Assembly (NCBI RefSeq): GCF_002312805.1
Contig: NZ_NMUA01000015.1
Span: forward strand, 1-64,000
Source: Sphingobium sp. D43FB
GTDB lineage: Bacteria > Pseudomonadota > Alphaproteobacteria > Sphingomonadales > Sphingomonadaceae
DNA: 64,000 bases
Reading direction: 5' to 3'
Below, one piece after another: positions 27,197-36,557 of this stretch. The position numbers and the translations under genes were made by a program. Every line of letters starts with the position of its first letter. The stretch's first letter is position 1. The notes under the pieces were generated by a model that saw only the letters and a program-made list of their open reading frames with translations, was not told where the DNA came from and ran no database searches.

Positions 27197-29820
27197 GCCT
27201 GCGCCTCCGGCGGATCGCTGTCGACGGTTTCCGCAAATTTCGAGAGCCGATGGTGATCGAAGGCCTGACCGACGGCCTGAACATCGTGATCGAGCCGAAT
27301 GAGACAGGCAAGTCTACGCTGCTGGAAGCGCTTCGCGCTGCCTTCTTCGTTCGCCATGGCACCAAGAACCAACTCGCGCAGTCCTTCGCGCCGCATGGGG
27401 AAGCGGTTGGCCCCGAGATCCAGGTTGCGTTCGAAGCCGATGGAGCGCCGTGGACGGTGACCAAACGGTTCCTCAAGGGCGCAACGATCGAAGTCACGGG
27501 GCCACAAGGAAAAGCGCAAGGGGAAGAAGCGGAAGCTCGGCTGCATGCTCTCCTTGGGTCCGTGCGCGACACCAGTCAGAAGGGAGATGCCGGTTCCTAT
27601 GGCGCCTTGGGCCTGCTCTGGGTAGCGCAGACCGAGGCGCTCGCCGTCTCAGCGCCGGGGCAGATTGTCCGCGACACGGTGAGGTCGACCCTTGAGGCCG
27701 AGGTCGGCTCGATCATGGGAGGCCCGGCTTATACCCGCGTCCGCACCCGGATCGACGAGCAGTTCGGGCGCTACTGGTCTCCGACGGGACAGAGGCGTGG
27801 GCGGCAGAACGAGGCCCGGGAGCGTGTCGAGATAGCCGAAGTCGCGGCGCGTGAAGCCGCCGACCGGCTTGCCGGATTGGAAAGGACCTTCTCAGATCTG
27901 GAGGCGGCTCGCGCGCGGTTGAAGGTCGTCCAGCGGGAAATCGCCGACGATACCGATGTTCAGACGCGGAAGGACTTGGTCGCCTCGCTCGAGGTTGCCC
28001 GCGCGGCCGCGCAGATTCTCGCGACGCGCCGGGCTGAGCATGAGGCGGTCAACGCTAAGGTGCGGGGGCTGGAAGATCTCTCTGAGCGCCACCGCAAGGC
28101 GACAGAAGATCGAGACAAGGCCAACCTCGCTTTGGGTCAGGCGCGTGCGCAGAGGGCGGAACTCAGCCACGGCTTGGCTGCGGCAAAGCAACGGCTCGCC
28201 GACGTGCGCAGCGCACTCGACAGCGCGAGAGCGTCACGTCAGGACGCCCGTTTGGCCCTCGGCGCGGGACAGGACCGCGTGCGTGCTTCGCGCCGCAGAG
28301 CCGCAGTGGCTGCAGCGGGCAATCGGCACGCCGAACTGGTCGAACTCGAGCGACTGCACGGCGAAGCCAAGACCCTTGCGGCGACTTTGACTCCCTCGAA
28401 GACGATGGACCTGCTCGAAGCGAATGAAAGGGCGGTTGCCGAAGCTCGCGCATTGCGAAGCGCCGGCGCCACAAGCATCACGCTGTCGGGCGAAACCGCT
28501 GGCATATCGATTGACGGCGAACCTGCGAGTCCTTGCGAGCGAACCCTGACTGGCATCACCGTTGTTCGTCTCGGCGACGCCGAGTTGGTCATCACACCGC
28601 CGGCAGGGGCCGCAAGCGCAGAGGAGGCGCTGTCGTCGGCACTGAAGAAGCAGCAATCGACGCTAGAGGAGCTAGATGTCGTAGATCTCGCTGCTGCCCG
28701 CGCACGGAACGACGCCGCGCGCGATGCTGCAAGCGAACTTCGAACGATTGCGGCCCGGATCGAAGCGACGACGCCGGCCGACGAAAATGTAGGGCTGGCT
28801 GCAGGCGCTGACGCGCTCAAGCTCTTCATCTTCGAACTAGTCGATGAGCCCGGCGTGGAGGAAGCCGATCTCCCGGACATCGCCGCGCTCACCAACGCGC
28901 TCGAAGCAGCGGATTCAGCGCTTGCGAAAGCGGAAGGCGCTCAGGAAAGCGCGGTCGACGCCCTCCGGCGGATCGAAGAGGACGATGCGCCGCTCGCCAC
29001 TGTCGAGGCGGGCGCGGCAAGCGATCTCGCCAACGCAAAAGCTCAAATCGACACGATTGAGGGCCGGTCGGAATTTCCAACCCTCGTCGTGGATCTGACA
29101 CGTGCTCGCGAACAGACGGCTGAGGCCGCGGTGAAGCTGGAGGAAGCGACCCGCGATGCCACTGCGCATGATCCTGCGGCGATCACCCGGAAGATCGAGA
29201 CTGTCGACGCCAGAAGCCGGGCGGCCGGCGTCGCTAGGACGAAGCTCGAGATGGATATTGCCCGGCTCGAAGGCACCGTCGAAAGTGAGGGCGGTAAAGG
29301 TCTCGCTAATCGGGCGGCGGGCGCCTGCGAAGAGGCAGAGGCTGCGCGCGCCGCCCTGCAGCGTATCACCGAGGAAGCCGAAACGCTGAAGCTGCTGCGC
29401 GAAACTCTTGACGAGGCACGCGACGAGACGTCCGCCAAGTTCGTCGGACCCGTGGCGAAGCGCGCAAAACGACACATCGAACGCCTTTTGCCTGGCTGCG
29501 ACCTTTCCTTCGCCGAGGATCTGACATTGGAAGCGGTTATCCGCGGCGGGATCAGTGAGGGCTGCGGAGACCTGTCGCGGGGCACGCAGGAGCAGCTGGC
29601 GGTTTTGACGCGGATCGCGTTTGCGGACATGCTTCTTGAGCAGGGCCGACCTGTTTCGCTGATCCTCGACGACCCGCTCGTCTATTCTGATGACGCCCGG
29701 CTTGATTTGATGGTCGAAATCTTGAGCGAGACAGCAGAACGGATGCAGGTGATCTTGCTGACCTGTCGCGACAGAGCATTCAGGCATGTGGCGGCGAACC
29801 GCGTGTCCATAGCTCGATGA
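27193..29820 (+). CDS. YhaN/SbcC-like SMC-family ATPase
   Basis: An 875-residue AAA ATPase of the SbcC/Rad50/YhaN type, partner of the upstream phosphoesterase. The Walker A loop is EPNETGKSTLLEALR near residue 36. Long Ala/Glu/Arg-rich coiled coils (about 200-370 and 480-700) flank a centre without a clear CxxC zinc hook. The C-terminal ATPase half has the signature LSRGTQEQLAVLTRIAF and Walker B VSLILDDPLVYSDD near 830. Together the pair probably recognises and trims broken or foreign DNA ends. The start overlaps the yhaO-like stop. Confidence 0.9.
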   Translation: MSLRLRRIAVDGFRKFREPMVIEGLTDGLNIVIEPNETGKSTLLEALRAAFFVRHGTKNQLAQSFAPHGEAVGPEIQVAFEADGAPWTVTKRFLKGATIEVTGPQGKAQGEEAEARLHALLGSVRDTSQKGDAGSYGALGLLWVAQTEALAVSAPGQIVRDTVRSTLEAEVGSIMGGPAYTRVRTRIDEQFGRYWSPTGQRRGRQNEARERVEIAEVAAREAADRLAGLERTFSDLEAARARLKVVQREIADDTDVQTRKDLVASLEVARAAAQILATRRAEHEAVNAKVRGLEDLSERHRKATEDRDKANLALGQARAQRAELSHGLAAAKQRLADVRSALDSARASRQDARLALGAGQDRVRASRRRAAVAAAGNRHAELVELERLHGEAKTLAATLTPSKTMDLLEANERAVAEARALRSAGATSITLSGETAGISIDGEPASPCERTLTGITVVRLGDAELVITPPAGAASAEEALSSALKKQQSTLEELDVVDLAAARARNDAARDAASELRTIAARIEATTPADENVGLAAGADALKLFIFELVDEPGVEEADLPDIAALTNALEAADSALAKAEGAQESAVDALRRIEEDDAPLATVEAGAASDLANAKAQIDTIEGRSEFPTLVVDLTRAREQTAEAAVKLEEATRDATAHDPAAITRKIETVDARSRAAGVARTKLEMDIARLEGTVESEGGKGLANRAAGACEEAEAARAALQRITEEAETLKLLRETLDEARDETSAKFVGPVAKRAKRHIERLLPGCDLSFAEDLTLEAVIRGGISEGCGDLSRGTQEQLAVLTRIAFADMLLEQGRPVSLILDDPLVYSDDARLDLMVEILSETAERMQVILLTCRDRAFRHVAANRVSIAR

Positions 29821-29917
29821 CGTTTTTAGCTGAAACCGGCGTGCGGCGCGGGTTGGCGTGGCAGCAGAGTAGCCCGGACAGTCGGGATAAGAACAAGATA
29901 ATGGGGGCTTTGAGGGC

Positions 29918-32900
29918 ATGGGCGTGATCAAGCATTTTCCACGCGGATCCGAGTGGCGGCAGTGGGATCTGCATATTCACACCCCGGCTTCCTTTCATTG
30001 GAAAGGGGAGCGCTTCTCCGCAAGTGGGTGCACGAGCCGAGACAACGAGTTGATCGATGAAATGATCGGGGCGATCAATGATGCCGCTCCGGCTGTTTAC
30101 GCTATCCAGGACTATTGGGGCTTCGAGGGTTGGTTTGCGCTGAAGCGGCGTTTGAGTGAGGGGGATGGCCCCCGATTAGAGAAGACCGTTTTCCCCGGTA
30201 TCGAGCTACGACTTGCTGCGCCAATCCAAGGGCGCTTGAACGCGCACGTCCTTTTTTCAGACGAGATACCTGACCAGCATCTCAGAGACTTTCTCTCGGC
30301 GCTCAAGCTGGAGATCACCGGACAACCGCTCTCCCCCCACGCGCTCATCGCCTACGCCCGCGCGGCCAACGCAGATAAGCTTAAAACGCATAGCTTTGAA
30401 AAAGCGGAGGTCATGGCTGACGCGGAAACAGCGCTCCGCGCCGGTTGCATTATAGCGGAACTCAATGTCGACAGCTACAAAGCGGCCGTTCGGGCAGTGC
30501 CCGACGGCATGGCGCTCGGGTTTATGCCGTTCGAGACAAACGATGGTCTCGCTTCCGTCAAGCATCAGGAGCACTACGCCTACGCGATCGGGCTTTTTGA
30601 TAACTCGCCAATCTTTGAGACTAGAAAGGAAGGCCTTTGGAATGCCTTCGTTGGCCGCAGATGCTCGGAGAACGATAGCTTCTTCGACGCCTTCCAAGAG
30701 TCGATCGGCGGCGTTCCTCGGCTTCCGGTGTCGGGCAGTGACGCGCACCAGTTCCGCGGGATTGCCGGCGACAATAACGCCCGTGGGTACGGCGATTTTC
30801 CATCTCAGAGAATTACCTGGATTAAAGCCGACCCGACGTGGCGTGGTCTGCAGCAAGCTATCAAAGAACCCCTAAAACGGTGCCACATAGGCCTGACGCC
30901 ACCCAAGCTGCAGCGGATTTCCGCAAACAAGACCTTCTATATCGACTCCGTATCGCTCTCGAAGGTCGATGGTAGTTCGCTAGCCGAGACCTGGTTTGAC
31001 GGCTGCGCAATACCGTTCAACGCCGATCTCGTGGCGATCATTGGCAACAAGGGCAGCGGAAAGAGTGCCTTGGCGGATGTTCTCGCGCTCGTCGGCAACT
31101 CACAAGAGCACGCCCATTTCTCGTTTCTAAAGGCGGATCGGTTCCGCGGCAAAGCCGGCGAGCCGGCACGGCAATTTCATGGCCGGCTGGATTGGCTGGC
31201 CGGGGAGCCAAGCCTGGCCAACCTTGCAGCCAACCCAGCCGCTGATCGAGTGGAACTGGTGCGCTATGTGCCCCAGGGACGCTTCGAAGCACTGTGCAAC
31301 GAGCATGTGACCGGAAAATCGGAGAATTTTGAACGTGAGCTCCGATCCGTCATCTTTTCTCACATACCCGCTGAAGACCGCCTTGGCGCACTCGATTTCG
31401 ATCAGTTGATTGAGGCGCAGGAGAGCACTCTGCGCGCACGGCTCGATGAGGCCCGAAAGAATTTAGTGACCCTAAACCGGCTCATCGCGGGAACGGAGGA
31501 CCAGCTGCATCCTTCAATTCGCAAGAACATCGAAGAGCAAATCCATTTGAAATCCGTTCAACTGGCCGAGCTGGAGCTCACAAAACCGTCTGAACTCGCG
31601 GCTCCTGCCGAAACTCTTACGCCTGAGCAGGAGACCGCGGCCGCGGCCCTGTCTGAAATCTCTGCAGCGATCGCCCAACTCGCCGATGAAGAGAAGGGCA
31701 TAGGTGAATCGTTGACGCGGTTGTCCGCGCAACGGAAAGCGGTGCGCGATGTTATCGAGCGTTTTGCTCTTATTCGTGAGCAGATCACTTCGGCAGGCGC
31801 TGAGATCGCCGGTCAGTTGGAACTGCTTGGTTTGCAGCTACCGGATATCCTGACCTTCGAGATCAAAGAAGAAAAGGTGCGCGAGGTAGATTCCGAAGCC
31901 GAGAGAAATATCGCGGCCCTAGCGGCGCGGAATGAGGCGATCAAAAAGGAGAGGGCCGACTATTCCGGCCGAATCGAACAGGCCACTGAGGCGCTCAATG
32001 GACCGCAGCGTCTCTATCAGGACCACCTCAACGCAATGAAGGCTTGGCAGTCGTCCGTCGGTGAAATCCAAGGCGCGGCTGATGTCCCAGACAGTAAACT
32101 TGGGCTGGAGACCCGACTGTCGCAACTCGATAAACTTCCAGGTTTGCTCGAGGAACGCCGCGCGCAGCGAAATGAGCTGGCCGCTCAGATCTTCCATGTC
32201 CTTACCTTGCAAAGGGACCAACGCTCTAAGCTATTCGAACCCCTGCAGAAGGTTATCTCAGAAAACAGTCTGATACGCGATGAATATCGCCTTCAGTTTA
32301 GGTCCCATCTCGCAGCCTATCACGATCTAGTTTCGGAAAAGCTGTTTTCGCTCGTCAAACAGAGTATCGGAGAGCTACGAGGCGAAGATGATAGCAGGGC
32401 CGCGATTAAGGTGCGTGTCGAAGCCCATGATCTGGACAGCGGCGTAGGCGCCTTGGCGCTCTCTAACGATCTTCACAAGCTTTTGCATGATGCCGCACGC
32501 CAGCGGGCACCGGACCAAGCCGACCTCAACGGGCTAATGCGGAAGGACCGTACACCAACAGAAGTATATGATTTCATTTATGGTTTTGAATATTTAGAGC
32601 CTAAGTATACGCTGTTGTTTCAGGACACCCCGATCGAGCAGCTTTCCCCGGGGCAACGCGGCGCCCTGCTCCTGATTTTCTACCTTCTTGTAGACAAAAA
32701 GCGAAATCCCATAATCCTCGATCAGCCTGAGGAGAATCTCGATAACGAAACCATAGTTAGTCTGCTCGTGCCTGTTCTCAATGCCGCAAAAGAGAACAGG
32801 CAGATTATTATGGTGACGCACAACCCGAATTTGGCTGTCGTGTGCGATGCTGAACAGATCATCTTCGCTGAATTTGACCGAAAAGCTCTATGTAATATAA

Positions 32901-33007
32901 CATATCTCGCTGGATCGATCGAAAACCCGGCGCTGAACCAAGCTGTCGTGAATGTCCTCGAAGGCACCAAGCCCGCCTTTGATAATCGCGGGAATAAATA
33001 TCTGTAA
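29918..33007 (+). CDS. TrlF-type PHP-domain SMC-like ATPase
   Basis: A 1029-residue protein of the TrlF family. It joins an N-terminal PHP metal-dependent phosphoesterase domain (WDLHIHTPASF near residue 17) to an SMC-like ATPase. Walker A is IIGNKGSGKSALADVL near residue 370. A coiled coil spans about 500-760. The signature LSPGQRGALLLIFYLL and Walker B IILDQPEENLDNE lie near 910-945, followed by the His switch MVTHNPNLAVV. Proteins of this build are frequent in defence islands and may act as nucleases or tRNA/DNA-damaging effectors. Base composition is visibly less GC-rich than the neighbours, a sign of separate transfer. It follows the yhaN-like gene after 97 bases on the same strand. Confidence 0.88.
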   Translation: MGVIKHFPRGSEWRQWDLHIHTPASFHWKGERFSASGCTSRDNELIDEMIGAINDAAPAVYAIQDYWGFEGWFALKRRLSEGDGPRLEKTVFPGIELRLAAPIQGRLNAHVLFSDEIPDQHLRDFLSALKLEITGQPLSPHALIAYARAANADKLKTHSFEKAEVMADAETALRAGCIIAELNVDSYKAAVRAVPDGMALGFMPFETNDGLASVKHQEHYAYAIGLFDNSPIFETRKEGLWNAFVGRRCSENDSFFDAFQESIGGVPRLPVSGSDAHQFRGIAGDNNARGYGDFPSQRITWIKADPTWRGLQQAIKEPLKRCHIGLTPPKLQRISANKTFYIDSVSLSKVDGSSLAETWFDGCAIPFNADLVAIIGNKGSGKSALADVLALVGNSQEHAHFSFLKADRFRGKAGEPARQFHGRLDWLAGEPSLANLAANPAADRVELVRYVPQGRFEALCNEHVTGKSENFERELRSVIFSHIPAEDRLGALDFDQLIEAQESTLRARLDEARKNLVTLNRLIAGTEDQLHPSIRKNIEEQIHLKSVQLAELELTKPSELAAPAETLTPEQETAAAALSEISAAIAQLADEEKGIGESLTRLSAQRKAVRDVIERFALIREQITSAGAEIAGQLELLGLQLPDILTFEIKEEKVREVDSEAERNIAALAARNEAIKKERADYSGRIEQATEALNGPQRLYQDHLNAMKAWQSSVGEIQGAADVPDSKLGLETRLSQLDKLPGLLEERRAQRNELAAQIFHVLTLQRDQRSKLFEPLQKVISENSLIRDEYRLQFRSHLAAYHDLVSEKLFSLVKQSIGELRGEDDSRAAIKVRVEAHDLDSGVGALALSNDLHKLLHDAARQRAPDQADLNGLMRKDRTPTEVYDFIYGFEYLEPKYTLLFQDTPIEQLSPGQRGALLLIFYLLVDKKRNPIILDQPEENLDNETIVSLLVPVLNAAKENRQIIMVTHNPNLAVVCDAEQIIFAEFDRKALCNITYLAGSIENPALNQAVVNVLEGTKPAFDNRGNKYL

Positions 33008-33097
33008 CGGCTCAGGAACCGATCGCTGGGCAAAGGATCTTGGGGACCCCAACGCGCGACCAGGGTCCTTCCCGGACAGGCCGCTTGGTGTCGGTTG

Positions 33098-33123
33098 TGT
33101 CCGATAAGTGTGATTCTCGGACA
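33098..33123. other. candidate tyrosine-recombinase core site
   Basis: TGTCCGATAA (33098-33107) and TTCTCGGACA (33114-33123) are inverted arms matching at 9 of 10 positions around a six-base centre GTGTGA. This is the geometry of a Xer/TnpI-type core site, and a tyrosine recombinase is encoded about 700 bases downstream. It may be the resolution or attachment site of that module. No second copy was found at the far side of the integrase by eye. Confidence 0.45.
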
Positions 33124-33207
33124 TAAGATACAGATGATGCCCGGAGTGTATAGCGAGGTCGTCTCTGCCGTGGTATAGATCTATCGACACTAACCTTGGA
33201 GGTCGCC

Positions 33208-33456
33208 ATGACCGCCTACAAAAGCCGCATCGTTTCGGGCGGCAGATTGCAGATCCCCGCCGACGTCCGCAAGGCACTCGGCCTCGCCGATGGCGACGAT
33301 GTTCGCCTGGAAGTCGTTGATGGCGAGTTGCGCGTGCGCTCGTTCAAGGCCGCGCTCGCGCGCGTGCGGGCGATGGTGCGCGAGCATGTGCCTGATGGCG
33401 TCAGTCTGACCGAGGAATTGATGGCCGATCGCCGGGCGGCCGCCGCCAGTGAGTGA
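33208..33456 (+). CDS. AbrB/MazE-type antitoxin
   Basis: An 82-residue protein with an N-terminal SpoVT-AbrB swapped-hairpin DNA-binding domain (RIVSGGRLQIPADVRKALGL, then DGDDVRLEV) and a C-terminal helical part that would bind the toxin. The ATG at 33208 is five bases after GGAGG. The stop overlaps the start of the PIN-domain gene, so this is the antitoxin and autorepressor of a type II pair. Confidence 0.92.
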   Translation: MTAYKSRIVSGGRLQIPADVRKALGLADGDDVRLEVVDGELRVRSFKAALARVRAMVREHVPDGVSLTEELMADRRAAAASE

Positions 33457-33832
33457 CTATGTGCTCGATGCCTCGGCGGTGCTGACGGTCCTCCAGGAGG
33501 AACCCGGTTCGGTTCACGTCGAGGCGCATCTGCGCACGGCCTGTATCAGCACGGTTAACCTGGCCGAGGTCGTGACCAAGCTCCAGGACCGCGGTTTCAC
33601 CGACGCCGAGATCGACGAAGCCCTCTCGCTGCTCGACCTCGATGTGCGTCCGTTTGACGAAGTGTGTGCGATCCTCGCCGGGAAGCTGCGTGGCACCACA
33701 CGCCACGCGGGCCTGTCGCTCGGTGACCGGGCATGCCTCGCCCTGGCGCAGTCGCTAGGGGCCACCGCGCTGACCACCGACCGCGCGTGGGACGCGCTCG
33801 ATATCGGCATCCGCATCGAACTCGCGCGCTGA
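33449..33832 (+). CDS. PIN-domain ribonuclease toxin (VapC-like)
   Basis: A 127-residue PIN-domain protein. Acidic metal-binding residues are visible in YVLDASAVL at the N-terminus, NLAEV near residue 37, SLGDRACLALA near 90 and LTTDRAW near 109. VapC toxins cut tRNA or rRNA and stop translation until neutralised. It starts at a GTG overlapping the antitoxin stop. Only two bases separate its stop from the integrase start, so all three genes are probably one transcript. The pair may stabilise the mobile module. Confidence 0.92.
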   Translation: MSDYVLDASAVLTVLQEEPGSVHVEAHLRTACISTVNLAEVVTKLQDRGFTDAEIDEALSLLDLDVRPFDEVCAILAGKLRGTTRHAGLSLGDRACLALAQSLGATALTTDRAWDALDIGIRIELAR

Positions 33833-33834
33833 TC

Positions 33835-34851
33835 ATGGCCGGCAACCTCCCCATCCCGCTGGAGCAAGGCGCGTTGCCGGACAGGCTGCAAGCGGAAGTC
33901 GCGCGCGCGGCCGAGTATGCCAAGGCATCAAGGTCGCCGGCGACCCGGCGGGCCTACGCTTCGGACTGGGAAATTTTCACGCTTTGGTGCGACGAGCGGG
34001 GCATCGAGAGCCTGCCCACCACCCCTGCGGCGGTCGCGATTTTCCTGTCGTCGCAGGCCGACAGCGGTCTGAAGAAGCCGACCATCGGCCGCAGGCTCGC
34101 CGCCATCGGCTATCATCACCGCCAGGCCGGGTTCGATCCACCGCAGGAACGGACGGGTGGCGCGGCGATCAAGCTGGTGCTGGAAGGCATTCGCAACGAG
34201 AAAAAGCACGAGCGTCCGGAACGCAAGCGCCCGGCTGACGCCGACATGCTGCGCGACATGCTCCGGACCATCGAGGGCGATGATCTGCGCGCGACCCGGG
34301 ACCGCGCGGTGCTCGCGATCGGCATGGCCGCGGCGCTGCGGCGGTCCGAACTGGTCGCGCTGCAGACCAACCACGTCGAACTGACATCCGAGGGCCTGCG
34401 CCTGTTGATCGGCCATTCGAAAACCGATCAGGCTGGCGAAGGCGCGACTATCGCGATCCCCGAAGGCCGGCGTATCCGGCCCAAGGCGCTGCTGCTGGAG
34501 TGGACGAACGCCGCGCTGGAGGCGGCGCACCGTCTCAATGACCCGCGCATCAGCTTCGAGGAAGGACCGCTATTCCGGCGCCTCACTCGCAGTGGGGGGC
34601 TGACCGCCAATCCCATGTCAGACCGCGCTGTCGCACGTCTGGTGCAGCGCTGTGCGGCGGCGGCCGGGTTCGACCCCGCCGACTATGCAGGCCATTCGCT
34701 GCGCTCCGGCTTCCTCACCGAGGCCGCGCGCCAGGGCGCGAGCATCTTCAAGATGCGCGACGTCAGCCGGCACAAGTCCGTGCAGGTCCTCTCCGACTAT
34801 GTGCGCGACTTCGAGATGTTCCGCGACCATGCCGGCGAGAAGTTTCTCTAG
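33835..34851 (+). CDS. tyrosine recombinase / integrase
   Basis: A 338-residue phage-integrase-family recombinase. An N-terminal SAM-like core-binding domain (about 15-115) precedes the catalytic domain with the first Arg in AALRRSELVAL, the H-x-x-R motif in HSLRSGF, a following His in RHKSVQ, and the nucleophile in LSDYVRD. It can integrate, excise or resolve circular DNA. It starts at the ATG at 33835, two bases after the toxin stop, and ends twelve bases before nnrS. Recombinases of this build often serve Tn3-like elements as resolvases, but no Tn3 transposase is in the window. Confidence 0.92.
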   Translation: MAGNLPIPLEQGALPDRLQAEVARAAEYAKASRSPATRRAYASDWEIFTLWCDERGIESLPTTPAAVAIFLSSQADSGLKKPTIGRRLAAIGYHHRQAGFDPPQERTGGAAIKLVLEGIRNEKKHERPERKRPADADMLRDMLRTIEGDDLRATRDRAVLAIGMAAALRRSELVALQTNHVELTSEGLRLLIGHSKTDQAGEGATIAIPEGRRIRPKALLLEWTNAALEAAHRLNDPRISFEEGPLFRRLTRSGGLTANPMSDRAVARLVQRCAAAAGFDPADYAGHSLRSGFLTEAARQGASIFKMRDVSRHKSVQVLSDYVRDFEMFRDHAGEKFL

Positions 34852-34863
34852 AGGGTGACACGC

Positions 34864-36060
34864 ATGACCGAGAACGCCGAACGGGATCGCGTCGCCGAAA
34901 CGCCGACCGCACTCCAGGGCAGCTTCCGGCTGCTTTTCACCGGCGGAGCGCTCTGGGCGCTGGTCGTCGTGGCGCTTTGGGTCGGTGCCCTGGACGGGGC
35001 GTGGACCCTGCCGACCGCGATGGAACCCCTCGCCTGGCACCAGCATGAAATGCTGTTCGGCTATCTCGGCGCGGTCATCGCCGGGTTCCTGAGTGCCGCA
35101 ATCCCCAACTGGACCGGGCGGCCGGCTGTGACCGGCTGGCCCGTGGCGGCATTTGTCGGTCTGTGGGTCGCTGCCCGGCTGGCGGTGCTGTTCTCCGCCA
35201 TCGTGCCACCGCTCTTCGGCGCCGCGCTTGACGTCGGCTTCCTGCTCGCGCTGCTCGGCTATGCTGCGCGGCAGATATTCGCGGCCGGCAACCGCAACAA
35301 GCCGATCCTGATCGTCCTGCTCCTGTTCGCCGCCGCCTGCGGGCTGGATCATGCCGCGGCGATGGGGATGACGGCTGACCCGGCTATCGGCATGCGGGCC
35401 GGTTTCGCGCTGGTCCTCATGCTGATCGCGATCATCGGCGGGCGGATCATCCCGGCCTTCACCCACAACTGGCTGACCAAGCATGGCCGCACGGACGGGT
35501 TGCCGACGATGGCCAACCGGTTCGATCACGCGGTGCTTGCGGTCACGGCGATCGCGCTGGCCGGCTGGGTGTTCGCACTGGCGGCACATCCGGTGGCCTG
35601 GCTGCTGCTGTGCGCCGGCGCATTGCATGCCGTGCGGTTGACCCGTTGGGCCGGGCTGCGCGCGGTGGCGGACCCGTTGGTCTTCGTCCTGCACGTCGCC
35701 TACGCTTGGCTACCGGCGGGTTTACTGCTGCTCGGCGCCGCCACCCTATGGCCGATCGTGCCGGTATCGAGCGCGATGCACGCGCTGGGGGCCGGTGTGA
35801 TGGCGGCGATGACGCTGGCGGTGATGACGCGGGCGACACGTGGTCATACCGGCCGCCCACTGGAAGCGGATGGCGCGACGATCGCAATCTATGTGCTGGT
35901 CAATCTGGGCGCGCTGTTGCGGGTCGCCGCTCCGCTGCTGCCGTTGGATTATATGTTGAGCATTCGTCTCGCCGGCGGCCTGTGGGGCGGCGCTTTCCTG
36001 TTGTTCGTGCTGGTATATGGCCGGATGGCGTTGCGACGCCCCGCCAAGGGCCAAGCCTGA
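34864..36060 (+). CDS. nnrS: NnrS family membrane haem protein, NO stress
   Basis: A 398-residue polytopic protein with about twelve membrane helices and the family motif WHQHEMLFGYLGAVIAGFL near the N-terminus. NnrS is a haem- and copper-containing membrane protein, usually controlled by NO regulators, that protects cells from nitrosative stress (it prevents iron-dinitrosyl formation in Vibrio). The ATG at 34864 is chosen because GAGGG sits eight bases upstream; a GTG at 34855 is too close to it. It follows the integrase by twelve bases and has no promoter of its own that can be seen, so it may be read from the mobile module. Confidence 0.92.
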   Translation: MTENAERDRVAETPTALQGSFRLLFTGGALWALVVVALWVGALDGAWTLPTAMEPLAWHQHEMLFGYLGAVIAGFLSAAIPNWTGRPAVTGWPVAAFVGLWVAARLAVLFSAIVPPLFGAALDVGFLLALLGYAARQIFAAGNRNKPILIVLLLFAAACGLDHAAAMGMTADPAIGMRAGFALVLMLIAIIGGRIIPAFTHNWLTKHGRTDGLPTMANRFDHAVLAVTAIALAGWVFALAAHPVAWLLLCAGALHAVRLTRWAGLRAVADPLVFVLHVAYAWLPAGLLLLGAATLWPIVPVSSAMHALGAGVMAAMTLAVMTRATRGHTGRPLEADGATIAIYVLVNLGALLRVAAPLLPLDYMLSIRLAGGLWGGAFLLFVLVYGRMALRRPAKGQA

Positions 36061-36396
36061 TCACTGCGCCGGCGGCGTGTCGAACAAGATCGTGAGCAGC
36101 AGCCGCGCATCTTCGACGCCCTGAACGGAATGCTGATCGCCGCGCTCCAGATAGACCCAGTCTCCCGCGCCGAGTTCGATGTCCGATGGGCCCAGCGTGA
36201 CCCGCCCTTCCAGACAATGCAGCGTCAGATAACCGGAAACATGATGCGGCGGTATGGTCGATCCTGCGGGAACGACGAGGTGGATGGCCTCGAACCGATC
36301 CGATTTGACCAGCGCGGCCGTCCCGGTGGCGCCTCGTTCTCGCGCCAGCGATGGAAAATGAATCACTTCGCCGGGCTTTGCATGCTGGAGCGCCAT
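36061..36396 (-). CDS. small cupin protein
   Basis: A 111-residue single-domain cupin (beta-barrel). The metal-site motif is PPHHVSGYLTLHCLEG near residues 49-64; the second part, GDWVYLERGDQHSV, supplies the last His. AAGGGA lies upstream of the ATG at 36396. Its stop codon abuts that of nnrS (convergent, no gap). Small cupins of this type often sit beside NO or haem genes, possibly as sensors or haem/metal carriers, but the function is unknown. Confidence 0.8.
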   Translation of the reverse strand: MALQHAKPGEVIHFPSLARERGATGTAALVKSDRFEAIHLVVPAGSTIPPHHVSGYLTLHCLEGRVTLGPSDIELGAGDWVYLERGDQHSVQGVEDARLLLTILFDTPPAQ

Positions 36397-36557
36397 TATC
36401 AGATCCCTTCAAGATATTCTTATGCCATTCATATCCGGCAACGCGCGAACGACGTGGAAGACGCCTGCACGCACTGTAAGCACTCGGGGCCTGGAACGGA
36501 TACGCCAAAGCGCTCGTTACTCTACCGAACGAGGCTATTATGGCGAAATATTCCAAG

